A stretch of DNA of 64,000 bases from Gavia stellata (Eukaryota; Chordata; Aves; Gaviiformes; Gaviidae), in NCBI RefSeq assembly GCF_030936135.1, contig NC_082620.1, forward strand, positions 2,666,001-2,730,000, read 5' to 3'. The translations under genes and the position numbers were made by a program. The notes under the pieces are model-generated. The model was given only the letters and a program-made list of their open reading frames with translations, had not been told where the DNA came from and did no database searches. Positions 1 to 12,260 of the stretch are shown in pieces. Position 1 is the first letter of the stretch; every line of letters starts with the position of its first letter.

Positions 1-778
1 CCATGGCTGCTTTCTCTCTCTGGGTTTTGTGTCTTCTGGAGCTCCTGTGACACCGTGGTAAATCTTGAGGAGCATCTTGCCCTCGGGAAGATGATGCCAG
101 GTGTTTGTGTTCACGTATCCTGGTGAGCAAGGAGTGCAATGTGCAGGGAATGTGGAACCAGTGTGGCTAATAAGTGTTTTCCTTTGTGTGCCCTGTTGAT
201 TAGAAAAGATTGCCAAAGTTGGGGACAAGCATAGGTACTTCTAGACACTTTTACTGTTCTCTGTGAGCAGGAGAAATGTCTTACGTGGAGGCGGCAGGGG
301 AGAGAGGACCTACTTTTTTGTTGTTTTCCTGATAATCGTGGCGCTGCTTTGGCATGTGGTGGCACGGCAGCTGTTGATTTCAAGGGAGTAGAATGAGACC
401 CTCTCTCTGCCAGTTGGCATTCAGTGCAAGGGAAGTGACCTTGGGGAAACGACAGGCATGTCTGGAAGAAAATGGGTGGAAAGGGAATTTGCTTTTAAGT
501 AAACGCTAAAAGGGAAAGAGGGAGTTGTGGTTCATGCCAAGAAGCACCTGCCTGAGGCAGCAGTGGCTGGTATGCCTGGGGTTTCATGAAAGGTCATGTT
601 CCCTCGAGTCTCCTTTCTTTTTGCCAGCAAAAATGTCTCATTTTAGGAGACCTGCCTGCTCTCCCGTCCCATGGTCCCATTCCCCATCCTTGCCATCATG
701 CTTCCCGTGAGAGGTCGTGCCCCGTCGCGCGAGTTGGAAAAGCGTCCCGCTCCTCAACTGCTCTCCTTCTGTTCTCAG
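1..778 (+). other. CASP9: Last intron of CASP9 (partial)
   Basis: This stretch precedes the terminal CASP9 exon and ends in a pyrimidine-rich tract and AG at 777-778. I searched by eye for the preceding caspase exon (the small-subunit part between the large subunit and the last exon) and did not find it, so that exon probably lies left of the window. Nothing else is recognisable here. Confidence 0.6.
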
Positions 779-871
779 GTGGCAAATGCTGTCTCTGCCA
801 AGGGGAGGTACAAGCAGATCCCGGGCTGTTTCAATTTTCTCCGTAAAAAATTCTTCTTCATGTGTAAATGA
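779..871 (+). CDS. CASP9: Caspase-9, terminal coding exon (C-terminal 30 residues)
   Basis: Caspase-9 is the initiator cysteine protease of the intrinsic apoptosis pathway, activated on the Apaf-1 apoptosome in the cytosol. Only its last coding exon is here. After the AG at 777-778 the frame opens in phase 0 and reads VANAVSAKGRYKQIPGCFNF followed by LRKKFFFMCK and a TGA at 869-871. This closely matches the human C-terminus (VANAVSVKGIYKQMPGCFNF, then LRKKLFF...). The segment forms the end of the p10 small subunit. The catalytic Cys and His are encoded in exons left of the window. The gene points toward CTRC, the same convergent arrangement as in human. The identification is strong because of length, phase and residue match; only the last residues differ from human. 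Confidence 0.95.
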   Translation: MANAVSAKGRYKQIPGCFNFLRKKFFFMCK

Positions 872-1345
872 CGTGTGGGCTCTGAGGTCCCTGCCAAGTG
901 TGAGAGTTACCTCCCCGTGGCTGCATGAAATCGGCACCAGCCGTGACTCGGCGTCGATGCTCCCGGTGGCTTTTGTCTGTCTGTTGAGATGTTTGTCTTG
1001 AGAAATGTAATCTGTGAATGCTGGCCTTGCTGTGAAATGGAGATAAGATGGAGACTGGCGCTGTGCTGATGGGAAATGTTAGGGACGGAGCAGGGATGGG
1101 TGAAGGAAGCCCCTTTGCCGGGGCACGTGCTGGCCCAGAGCCTTTGCGCTCGCGGAGGAGAGCACCTCTAGCTCACCGTGATGCAGTCGTGCTCAGCCTC
1201 CAGGTATTTTTTTTGGTGATCATGATGTTTGTGTCCTTTGCTGCCTCGATAACCAATTGATGGAATCAAGGCCTGGCGCTTAAGTGGAATGGAATGATTT
1301 TTGCAATTGATGTTTCTCGTTTTCAATAAAATGCAATGAAAAAGG
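872..1345 (+). other. CASP9: CASP9 3'UTR with poly(A) signal
   Basis: The sequence runs from the CASP9 stop to a canonical AATAAA at 1325-1330, followed by a GT/T-rich stretch near 1355-1395 that would suit a downstream cleavage element. Cleavage is inferred near 1345. The untranslated region is about 470 nt. No other gene feature is visible. Confidence 0.7.
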
Positions 1346-2680
1346 AAAAAAATCTTTTGCAGTGTATTCCCTCGTCTGTTCCATCTTGTGAATGCCATTT
1401 CAGCATCTCCCAAAGGCTTCTCTGAAACAGGAAAAGCAAGAAAAACCTTGCTCAAGTCAATTTTTAGCCTTCTGCGTTTCTAATGCGGCTGTGCCAGCAT
1501 ACAGAGAAGGCAGCTCGTGTCCTTTCGAGGAGTCGATCGGATGCTAAACAGGAGTTACAGCAGGAAACCAATGAGGATTCCTTTGAATAGGAGCTGAGTT
1601 AAAGCGCTTGCCCTGAGGAGCTGCTGCGGTGACGATTTCAGGTCAGAAACCCTGCACGTTACTGGGATTTTGGGGAAAACATCCTTGGAGATTGAGGAGC
1701 TGTCCTCGGGAGGCACTGCCTAGGTGGGGAAGGGAAGCTTCAGCGGGCTGCCGCACTCACAGCGCAGAGCCAGGACGGGGTGGAGAGCCGCATTTGTGGC
1801 TGCTTGGCCTGGCCCATCTTCATCGCACAGGGCGTTTTATGCTCTCAGGAAACTCTGCGGGGGTTTCAGCACTGCAAAGGCAGATTGTGCTGCACCCCTT
1901 TGCCTCTGCACTGCTGTGGGGGTGAGGGATGCTTGTGGGTGGGATGCTTGGGGGTTTACAGGGAATCTGCTTCCAGTTCCTACTGCTCCAGGAACAGGGT
2001 CCCGCAGGCGTGCATGCCTGGCCATCCCCCACGCACCCCTGAAGCATCTGTGTTGGGAAGAAAAGCCCCTCAGTCACTTGATGAGCACAAGGACCCTCTA
2101 GTTATGCTTTGTCCCCATCAGTTTCAAAAGGTGAGCCGTGCAAAGGATGCTGCCCTGTGTGGTGGGGGCATTTTGGGCTGCCATGGTTCTCGCTGGGGAG
2201 GGATTGCACTCCCTGCTTTGCGAAAGGACCCACTGGGGCTGCTGTGAGGGACAGGGACTTGGTGGAGCGAAGCCACATGGTGGGGGAACATCCCTAGGAG
2301 ACCCTAAAGCCACGCAGCTTTGAGGCAGGTTGTGCTTTGCCTTAGAAATGGGGAAGGAGCAGGACCTTCCCTGGCTGGTGTCTGGGATGTGTGGCCCCTG
2401 CTTCCACAACATGGGAGCTCAGGAGTTGGGGGGTGAAGGGATGGCTGGAAGCAAGGAGCAGTCCGCATGGGGCAAGGCAGGGAGGGAACAAGGTGGGGGA
2501 ATGAGGCAGGGGGCTCAGGTTGAGCCAGTTAGGGTGATGCTGGAGGCTGAAAGGGCAGGGCCAGGGCGAGCTGGGCAGGAGTGGGATCCATTTTTTAGGT
2601 ATCACTCGATTGCAGCATCCTGCTGATCTACCAGCTCCTGTGATGGAAGGAGGTGAAAGCTGGGAAGAAATGTGAATTAA
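1346..2680. other. Intergenic, nothing recognised
   Basis: Ordinary mixed-composition DNA between the CASP9 poly(A) site and the simple-sequence tract. Open frames here are short, overlap each other on both strands and lack splice or codon support. I see no transposon, RNA gene or exon. Confidence 0.5.
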
Positions 2681-2685
2681 GAGTT

Positions 2686-2742
2686 TTATTTAAAAAGAGA
2701 AAGAAAAAAAAGAAAGAAAGAAAGAAAAAAAGCACTGTATAT

Positions 2743-2783
<41 letters not shown>
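2686..2783. repeat. Purine microsatellite followed by a 38-nt poly-T run
   Basis: An A/G tract with GAAA units (about 2686-2731) is followed, after a short spacer, by an uninterrupted run of T at 2746-2783. The A-rich and T-rich halves are complementary and could pair. The T run could be the poly(A) tail of something inserted on the - strand, but 2784-3345 read on that strand shows no recognisable retroposed gene. Confidence 0.85.
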
Positions 2784-2788
<5 letters not shown>

Positions 2789-3345
2789 GACATGGTGGAA
2801 ACACAGTAAAGAGGAACAGAGAACCGTGGAAACAAAACAGATCCTAGGTACTGTCTGTCTTCGTCCTCTCCTTGTCCCCGGAGCCGGTGCTCAGCCAGCG
2901 GAGGAGCGTTCCCAAGGTCCTGCAGCCCAGCAATGCAGGTGAGGGCAGCGGGGGCTAGCCAAAGCTGGGATGTGGCTACAATGGCCTGGCCGTGCCCAGG
3001 AGCTTTGCGAGAGCTGAGTGCCACAGGGGTTCCCCCCTCTCTGTGTCCCTTCCCTGTGTCCCCAGGCTGCGGGGGGGTGGGGGTGTATAGGTGATGCCGG
3101 GGCTGATCCCATCTCCCCTGACTCGTTTTTCCCTTGGGAAAGGAGACGGTTGGTTGTCATCTTCCAGGTTGGGATGAAGAGGAGGCAGAGGAGGCTGGCT
3201 CTCGGCGGTTCTGCAGGCGTGGGTCGTCTTGGGGGTGAAGACGACCGCCTGTTGTGACTGCGCACGTCATCCCAGGCCCTCTCTGGCCACGACACTGCTA
3301 AGACTCTCAACGGGTCGGTGGCTGCGATGGAGTCTGGCACAGCGA
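2784..3345. other. Intergenic GC-richer DNA, nothing recognised
   Basis: About 560 bases of normal-looking avian composition that stop abruptly at about 3345, where the AT-rich tract begins. Open frames here have no family resemblance that I can see. Confidence 0.5.
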
Positions 3346-5160
3346 CACCCCAAATTTTCGAGTTCTTTAATAAAGAAACCTTTGAGTTAAACCTTTGTAT
3401 TAGACTTCGAAGTTCTTGACCTTCAATTCTTTTGTTCTTAAATTTAGTTAATTTAACTAACTTCTTAACATTGTAACTTGAAGAACTTCTTTTATTATTA
3501 AAGAACAAAAGTTCTTTAATGAATAACTAACTTGAAGAAGCCAGAGGAACTTAAAGAAGTTTTTTAGTTCTTAAGAACTATACAATAAGTAAGTTCTTAG
3601 TTCTTCAGTTTAGTTCTTAGTAAAAAAACCCCCCAAACTATTAAACTTTTAGCTTAAAGTTAGTTAAGTTATTAATTTAAAAGTTCTTTTATTTTTAACT
3701 TTAAGGTCTTAACTTACTTAAGAACTTACAGTTCCTCAATTTAAATTTGGTTAAGAACTTTTGAAGTTCTTGAAGAGTGAACTTTACTAAGTTCTTCAAG
3801 AACTAAAGAACTTACTTAGTAAGTTCTTTATTAACTTGAAGAACCTAGTCTACCATAAAAACTTTAAGTTAATTTCAAGTTTTTAAGACCCTGAAAGTTC
3901 TTAATGAAGAACAAAGACCTTAAAACCTTAAGAAAGTTCTTTAAGAAAGACAGACCTTTACTAACATAATTTTAAAGAAAGAACTTCAAAAAATAATAAC
4001 AAAGTTCTTCAAGTAATAAACTTCATTTCTTCTAGGTTAAAAGAACTTTATTTTTTAATAAAACTTTAAAGAACTATAAATAACTTAAAAAGACAATAAA
4101 AGAACTTAAGTGTGTAAGAAGTTCTTATGAACTAAAAAAGAACTTAGTTTTTAGTTAAAACTTTTGCTTAAAGTTCTACAAACTAGAAGAAGTTCTTTAA
4201 ACTTATAGTTCTTAATAAATGTTAAGAACTAAACTTTTTATTAATAAACAGACCTTAATAAAGGTAAACCTAATTAATAAGAAGAACTTGAAGAAGTTCT
4301 TATTAAAGACATAAAAGACCTTGAGACCTTTAAAAGAACTATAGTTTTTAGGAAGTTAACTTCAGTATTAAAAGTTTTTTTAAGACCTAAAGAACTATCA
4401 GAATTAAGAAGTTTAAAGTTCAGTGTTAATTTAAAGAATTTTTAAGAACTTCTTAAGGTCTTAGTTTCAAAGGTCTTTAAGACCTTAAAGTTCTTAACTT
4501 AAAAAGACCTAAACTTGCATTTAAGTTGTTGAACTTTTTTAACTTTAAGAAATTAAGGTCTTAAGAAAAAAAAATGAAGTTAAACTTTTAAACTTCTTAA
4601 GAAAGAACTTAAATGCAAGTTTAGGTCTTAAGAAAAAAAAATTTACAAGTTAAGTTCTTCTTAAAGTGTTAAAATTCTTAGGAAGTTAAAAAAAACTTTA
4701 TAAGGTCATAAAGTTAAGAAGGTAAAAGAACTAAAAAGTGTTTAAGAAGAACAACTTTAAAAAGCAAAAGTTCTTTTAAAAAAATTTTAACAACATTTAA
4801 AAGTTCTTTTACAACAAAGAAGGTAACACACACACCTAAAGGTCTTAAGGTCTTAACTAAACTTTTACAAGACCTTCTACACTTTAAAAAAGTTCTTCTT
4901 AAGAACTAAACATAGTTTATAAAGGCCTAGAAACTGTTTTAACACTAACCTTCATGGTGTTCTGTATAAAAAGTTTTAAAAGATACCCTTTAAAAATACC
5001 CTTTTAAAAAATATCCTTTAAGGTCTTGTATAAGCTTAAAAAGAAAACCTTAAGCTAAGGTTTTTTAGACCCAAAGGTCTAAAAAGACATTTGTTTTAAA
5101 GTTTAGTTGTTTAAGAAGTTCTTTAAAAAAAGTTTTAAAGAACTAAAGGTGTTGAACTTC
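3346..5160. repeat. Block A of the AT-rich tract: GTTC/GAAC and GACC/GGTC words
   Basis: Almost every G and C sits in AAGTTCTT, AAGAACTT, AAGGTCTT or AAGACCTT-like words separated by A/T runs. Forward and reverse-complement forms are about equally common. A 24-nt inverted repeat has arms at 4504-4527 and 4606-4629, and a 20-nt direct repeat (AGGTCTTAAGAAAAAAAAAT) recurs about 66 bases apart near 4556 and 4623. Confidence 0.7.
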
Positions 5161-6240
5161 ATGGTGAAAAAAAACACACCAAAGAAAAACCCCCCAGTTT
5201 ATGCACTTTTAAAAGTTCTTAACGTAAGACCTTAGCGTAAGCTTTTAAAAGTTCTCTAATATAGAAGTTAGGCACTTTTTAAGAACTTATATACACCTAT
5301 AGTGTGTCAGGTTCTTACCAGTGTATAAAATTAAGGTCTTAAAAAACTTTAAGTTTATAGTTCTTAAAACTTTGTACACTTCACTAAGTGTTTAAACATG
5401 TCTAAAGTTCCCAGGAACTTTAGTTGTATAAGTTCTTACACTAGACACTCCAAAGTTTAGAGGTGTTTAAACACTTCTTCATTAACACTACACTTTTGTA
5501 TCACGTTAGATCTTACACTCAAAGCTCTTTAACTTGAAGGGTTTTTAAAAGTATTTTTATATGTTTTAGAGTGTATAACAACAGTCTTTTTAATTAAAAA
5601 GTTCTTTAAGGGCCTGAATTTATAGAGTATTACATAAAAAGTTAGAGTGTATGAAACAGTCTTTAACCGTTTAGATGAACTTTGCATGTAAGTTGTACAA
5701 AAGTGCTTGTATTAACTTCAAGTTACACTTTGTTGTTGCACACTTCAGATTGAGTTCTTTAAAGTTACTTTTAAGAAGCGTAAAGGTAAATGTGTAAGTT
5801 AATACAAGAACTAAAAAAGTTCTTTTTTGAAAAGAACAAGTGTAAACATTAAACTAAACTAGAATCCGTGGGTATTTTAACTTTAAAACTAGTGTAGTTT
5901 AGAGCTCTTTTATACGGTTTTTTAGTTTTAAAAAGGACCTAAACTTTTTTTAATGTTTACACTTTAAAAAGTATGTTCTATAAAGAGGTTTTTACAGAAA
6001 AAAGAAGCAGCGTAGTTTAAACAGTTTATGTAAGTGTAGATATCCACACATCATTGTATAACAGCAAACCTACTCTTTTTTTTAAACTACTTCTTTAGAC
6101 CTTTAGATCTTTTAAAAAACTTGAGTTTTGAAGTAAAAAGAAGTTTAAAAGTTTTAGTTTATACAAGAAGTTTAAAAGTGCCTTCAAGTTTAGATAAACT
6201 CAAACTTCAAGAGTCCTTTGTTTTGTGGAAGTGTGTAGGT
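5161..6240. repeat. Block B of the AT-rich tract: AAGTGT/ACACTT and TGTA words
   Basis: The favoured words shift from GTTC/GACC forms to AAGTGTA, TACACTT, TTAGAC and similar. Strand symmetry is kept. The block edges are gradual, so these limits are approximate. Confidence 0.5.
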
Positions 6241-7640
6241 TCTACACTGCTATAGTATAGTCCTTAAGAGGAACTCTTACAGAACTTAATGCAGAAGTGT
6301 ATAAGGTCTTTAACTACATAAGTTTAAAAAGAAGTTCTTTAACTCCATAAAAACCTCTGTAGAGTTTTAGAGTTTAAGATTCTAGTATAGAAGAGTTTTA
6401 TTAGAGTTTACATAGATAAGAACTCTAGAAAGTCATAAAATTTCGAGTTTAACCAGCAGTTTTCAAAAATCTCTTTATAAACGTTATATGTTTAACCACA
6501 AAAACCCTCTAAGGTTAGCGTTACAGTGAACTCTCTAGTTTTTTAAACTAGAGTTTTTAATCAAGTGTAAAAGAGTTAAAACTATAAAAAGTTTAGAGGG
6601 TGAGTTTAAAACTCCTGTTTAAAACCTATAAAAATTTATACTCATAGAGTTTCTGAACTCTTTAAACTAAACTTTACCTAGCTAATTAACTAAAGGTCTA
6701 TTTTAGAGTTATAGGGTTTTTTAAGTCTATAAAAAATTTATAAACAAAAATTTTAGCATTTTTGAAAAACTCTAAACTCAAAAAAAGAGTTAAAACTTTA
6801 TAAACTCGAGCTTATAAACGTCTCTCTGAACTTTTATACTCATGGAGTTTCTGAACTCGAGAGCTTCAAAAAATTGTTTATACTCTTTAAAAACTCTCAA
6901 AAAGTGTTTAAACTGGTGAGTTAAAATCCTCTGGAGGATTTTAAAAACTCTTTAACAGGAGTTTTAAACTTCTCTTGTTTAAAACTGTTAAACTTTACCG
7001 GGAGGTTTTTAAAAACTCCAAACTCAAGAGAGTTACATTTAGTCTACAAACTATCTATAGACTCCAGATTTATAAAACTAGGTAAATACTCAAAAGCATT
7101 TAAAGAAGATTTTAACTCTTTACAAGATTTAAAAAAAAAAAAAAAAGTTACACGAACGATTACAATCTTATAAACTTTACAAAAGAAATTTAACTGAAAA
7201 AAAACTCAAAAGAAGAAGAGTCTTTAAACACTTTTTAAGATCATACTGTATTTTACATGTGTTTTAAAGAAGATTTTTTTTGAGTTTACAAAAAGTCATA
7301 AACTCTAAACAAAAAAGGTGAAAGGTGAATGCTTTTTAAACTCTAGGAGTTTTTAAAAGTCCTTAGGAGTTCGAGTGTCTTTCAAAAAAACCTCTAACTT
7401 GTAAAAAATCTTTTGGAGAAAGTTTGTAAAATAAACACATTCTAGAAAACTCCAGGAGTTAAGACTTTAAAAACCTCTAGAGGTTTTTAATTTTGTAGCT
7501 TTTCAGGTTTTTGAGTAAAAATCTTTCCATAAAACTCTAAATTAAAGGATTTGTAAGGTTTAAAAAACTGTAAAAGATTTGTTTAGAACTCTATAAAATG
7601 CAGCCTAAAGTGTTTTGAGTTTTTAAGAGTTTAAACATCT
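6241..7640. repeat. Block C of the AT-rich tract: GAGTTT/AAACTC words
   Basis: AAACTC, GAGTTT, CTCTAGAG and AAAACTCT dominate. Perfect foldbacks include TTAAAATCCTC / GAGGATTTTAA (6921-6931 with 6934-6944) and the uninterrupted palindrome TTAAAAACCTCT / AGAGGTTTTTAA (7467-7490). Confidence 0.6.
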
Positions 7641-9000
7641 TTAAATGCTTTTTTTTTTAAACTTCCACTTTTAAACTCTAAAAAGGTTTATATTTTAAAA
7701 AGGTTTAAACTCTTAGAGAAGGAAATTTTAGTTGGGTGAAAATAGTTTTACAGGTGAAACTACAGTTAGGATAAAAACTTTACTAAAACCAGGTTTTAAT
7801 AAAAAGTAGACTTCAACAAAACAGTTGTTGGTTTTATAGATAAGTTTTAAAAACCATAAAAAAAAAATGTACTTAAAAGTTTATTAAAAGGCTTTCTGAA
7901 AGATAATTTTAACTTTTTTAGCCTTTTTTGTTAGTTATATATTGACAGGTTTTAAACCTAAGTTAAAGTGTATAAACGAAACCCTTAAAAATCTTGTTAT
8001 AAAAGTTAAATTTTAACTTTTAATTTAATTTATTTTTTAATTAAATTTTAAAAAGTTACAAATCCTTTAAAAAAGTTTATAAAACTAAGTTTTAGAAGTT
8101 TATAAAGGTTTCACTAGTTATAGACGAAATAGTTTTTAAACTATACTTTTTACAACTGTGAAATCTAGTTTAAAACCATCTTTTAAATTACAAAAGTCTA
8201 TAGCTACTTTGCAAGAAATTTTGAGATTTTATAAAGTTTAAAAAACTTACTTAAACAAGTTTAAACTGCTTGAGGTTTCTTATAAATACTTTAGGTAATC
8301 TATAACACTTTTTTAACATCTTTTTTTAAATGTAGATAGAAACAAAAAGTTAAACCCAGGTGATTAAGTCTCGCTTTGAAAAATTTCTTTACCTAGATAA
8401 ATGTAAGCTTAAACTTTTTCAGTACATTTGTACGTTGTTATATGGTTTTAATCTAAAACAGCAAAAAAACCCCTAGATTAAAAAAAGAACTAGATTCAAA
8501 CTTCTTGATGAATAAAACTTTACACCTAAAACCTTTAGGTTAACCAAATAAAGAATAAAAAAACTATAGGTTTAGTTATTTTAAACTTAACTAGAGGGTT
8601 TAAACCAAAACAAATCTTTAGGTCACATTTAGCTTCTATGTAAAAGTTTTAACTAAACTCAGTTAGTTAAAACCTAAAAGCCAATTAGGGAAACTTTAGA
8701 AGGTTTTTAAACTGTTCATTCTGAGTAGGCTTTGATAGAATGATAAAGCTTTAGGTTAGAAGTTTAGAAACTTGTTTACATGTCATTCAAACTTCTAACC
8801 GAGAAGTTTAGTCAAACCTTAAAAAATCTTTGATTTACGAAAAACCTTCTTGAGCTGCAGTTTTTGAGGTTTACGTTTCTAAACTTCTATAAATCCATAA
8901 TTTGATAAAGTGATTAGAAAACCTATAGATTTATAGATTTATAAAAACTTCTAGCTTTAATCAGTTTACCAAAACTTTTTAAACGTTTATCAAACATCGT
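7641..9000. repeat. Block D of the AT-rich tract: AAAACCT/AGGTTTT words
   Basis: AGGTTTTAA, TTAAAACCT, CTAGGT and AACTTCTA words dominate. Local GC falls to about 12% around 8000. A hairpin CCTAAA-AC-CTTTAGG-type foldback lies near 8527-8541. Confidence 0.5.
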
Positions 9001-12000
9001 TACAAGTGTTAAAAAGAGTTTTAACTTAGTAGGACTTGAGATAGGCTTTTGCACTAACACCCAATACTTGAAATCAGTGACTAAAACCGAAACCTTTGGG
9101 TTTCGGTCTCACGTAAACTGGTTATCCTGGGAACTGTTTGGACTAAAACTTTCATTATTTTTTAGACAGGTTTTAAAAAACTGACTAATAAAAATATTAG
9201 GGTTCTTACACACTGGAATAACTTAGCCATTAATGACAAACTGTATATAAAAATTAAAAGTTGTCAGACTAAATAAAACCAGATAATAATTTGAAAAGGT
9301 GCGGTGTTTTTCAGTCAGGCTTTAAAAACCTGACAAAAACCTGGTTAAAACTTTAATTATTTTTTAGAGAAAGAAGATCGACTAAAGAAGTTTTTAACAG
9401 TTTAAACATTTCTTAGGTAAGACCAAGCAAACAAGATTCTTTCATTTGCCTACACAGACCTTGTTTTTTTAACATTTTTATAGTCAACCCTTTTTAAGCT
9501 CAACCGACTGGTTTACACCCTTCCTTTGCTTCTTTACGGTTCGAACTCTCAAGACTTACTGCAAGGGAAACAGTTTTGGCCATTAGCTGTGAAAAACTTA
9601 GTTTTAGATTCCAAATTTTAAAACCTTACAGTCACCTTCAAGTATGACTTAATTTAGTCTACTAAAACGCCTCTAAGTCAGAGACTGAAAAATTGTCACT
9701 GACTCCGATGAATCTATAGACTAAGGAAAAGCCCAACTTGGGTTTGACCTTTTGTGAAAAGTTTTGTAGGTCTAAATCCTAAATGGTCATAGGTTGCAAT
9801 TACAAAAGCATCTCAAGGTAAAAAAAATGGTCAGACCTTTTTTAGGTGGAGTTTTAGAGGTACAACAGGAACCCTAAGAATAATCTAGAACCGATGGATA
9901 CCCTTTGTGAAGGTCCAGCTCTTCCCATATGATTTAAAACCTGAAGTGGTTAAACTTGTACAGTGCAAACCCTACACTTCTCGGGTTTAAAATTTCTCTC
10001 CAACCACGTACGAGGTACGTTTCAAAAGCTACCTCCATTTTTTTCCTGGTGTTAAAGTTTGGCTCTGAAAAATTTATTGCTTTATACACAATGCTACCTT
10101 TATGGTGGGTCTTTTAGTCTTTAAACAGTAATGAATCTAGGTTTCAAGGAGTTGAGTCTAACTTGTAGAAAAAGGTTACAGCGATCTATAAACCTTTACT
10201 AGCGTCTTAAAAGCTTTATGAAATCACTTTATTTTTAGTGATTTAAGGTTTTTATAATCTAAGAAACCCGAAACCATGAACAAGTAATGGCATGTAAGAT
10301 TTTGGAACACATTACTCGGTGAAAAGCTGGCTTGCCTTTCGGTACTGATGGCGTTATGGTCTCGGTGTAAAGTGACCAAAGAGCTGCCTGCCCAAAAATG
10401 GGGTTTGCGACCTACAAAGACCTTGCCTTGCCTTAGAGTTCTGGTCTGAAGTTCTGACAAACTTTTATTTTTAAGGTTTATTTTATTTTATTTTATTTAT
10501 ATATGTATTTATTTTATTTTGTTTTATTTTTTTAAAAAATGTAAACCAACAATGTCTCCTACATGTACGAAATTTTTTTCAGTCCCATTTTTTTAGTCTA
10601 AAGAAAGATTTGCCCTTTAAAGTTAGGACAAGTTCCTTTAGGTTTAGGGTAAAGTGCCAAAGACTAGACAAGTGTATTAAACCAACAAAATGCGGTAAGG
10701 TTTTATGCTGAAAAACAGAAACAAGCCAGACTTGATATTTAGGCTACAGAATACAGTCTGTGAAGTTCTGGAGGTTTTTGTAATTCACTACCTAACTTAC
10801 CAATTAAAAAACCAACGCAACACTCAGCCTACAGTACAACGTTCAGGTTGCAACGGCTAAATCCAAGACGGCAAACAACGTGTGGATGTCAAATCCTGTG
10901 TAAAAGCTTTAGGCTAAAACTTTCCCAACAATGCGGTGGTGTTAACCTGGTTCTAAAAAGTGTCACAACTTTCACACAGGTTTGCAACTTTCGCCAGGAG
11001 ATACAGTCAAATGTAAGGTTAGGTTGCCTAAGCAGCACCTAAAATTAAACTAATGCCCCTTTTTAATGATGTCTAAATAATTTGTACAGGTAAACATTTT
11101 TTCAACCTTTAAAGTTTTGAGTAAGAGGTGGACTTTTTTATTTACCATTCTCTTAGCGTCTAGGTGTTTAAGAGGGATTAGACAAAGGTAACATGTCAGA
11201 CTTTGTAGTAGCTACCACTTCCATGACAGTACTATTAAGGGTTTGTCCCCAGCTCCCTTTTTTTGGCCAGGTGAGAGTAAATGCCCTACCCAAAATGTTT
11301 CTGCCTATCTTTTGATGTACTGGTTAAAAGCCATTGAAGTATACAAAACCTGATTAACAACCACCGCTAAGGTTACCTGGGCTTTAACCTGGACGTTTTA
11401 CAAGTTTAAAGGCTACCGTAAGCTAACCTTTGGCTTGGCTGCAAATACCCTTTCATGCGTTAGGTTTGGCATTAAAAAAAACCAAAAAACAAGGGGTTGT
11501 TTAAATTTGTAACTGTAGGTATACGCAATTTTAGCTTAGAAATACTACTATTTAGCAATTGACAAAGTCAGGTTTAAAGAAAACCTGTTGGTCCTACCTC
11601 CTAGCCTAACATTTCTTGTTTATTTGCTACTTTTTTCCTATAGAAAAAGGCGTTGTTTTGTGTTGAAGGTTTTGCAAATTTTGAGCATCTACGCCATTTT
11701 ACTTTTTCTTATTAAAACGTCCGCTTTTGGCCACATGAAGGTGGCAAGGTGAGAGTCCCTCCTGTAAAACCGAGTCACCGCACCTACACGGTTGGTTGTT
11801 AAAAGTTCACTGAATAGGGAAAAAAACCCCCAAGCACATTGTATGACTGACTTAAAGGGGTTTAAAGGTTTAAATAGGGTACAATCCTCAGGGTTTCAAT
11901 AGACAAACCTTTCGAGGACCTTACAGAACCTTCTTTTCTACTCTGTTACAAGGTAAAAAGCTACGTACCTTATGGTTTGTGTTTTAAGACTGTAAACTAA

Positions 12001-12254
12001 AAGAGCAAAACTCTCTTTATCTAGCTGTCTAAAACAACTTAGGGCGGACATGTAACGGTAAACAAAAAAAAGGTCTTGTCTTTCGTTTACACTGGCTTCT
12101 TGACATCTCATTGAGCCATCTCAGACTGTTCGCGCAAGAGTCCCCTGGAACCTCCTGGACCCCTGGAACAGGACCCAAGGGTCCTGTTAAAGGACTAAGC
12201 TTTCAGATACCCTTTCTTTGACAGGCAACACTGGCCAAACTTTGGGGTTCCCCA
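9001..12254. repeat. Block E of the AT-rich tract: CAGACT/AGTCTG and AACCT words, rising GC
   Basis: Words such as GACTAAAAC, TCAGAC, GGTTTAAA and, further right, CAAGGT and TTTGGC replace the earlier sets, and CG dinucleotides reappear. Foldbacks include ACCGAAACC / GGTTTCGGT (9086-9094 with 9099-9107) and AACAGGACCC / GGGTCCTGTT (12167-12176 with 12179-12188). A short (ATTTT)n microsatellite lies at about 10478-10540. Confidence 0.5.
10478..10540. repeat. (ATTTT)n microsatellite
   Basis: Imperfect tandem TTTTA units, about a dozen, inside the AT-rich tract. Confidence 0.8.
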
Positions 12255-12260
12255 ACGTAC

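Noticed and set aside
2891-3508. 205-codon - strand frame crossing the edge of the AT-rich tract
   Set aside because: No family resemblance, and it spans an abrupt change of composition; likely chance.
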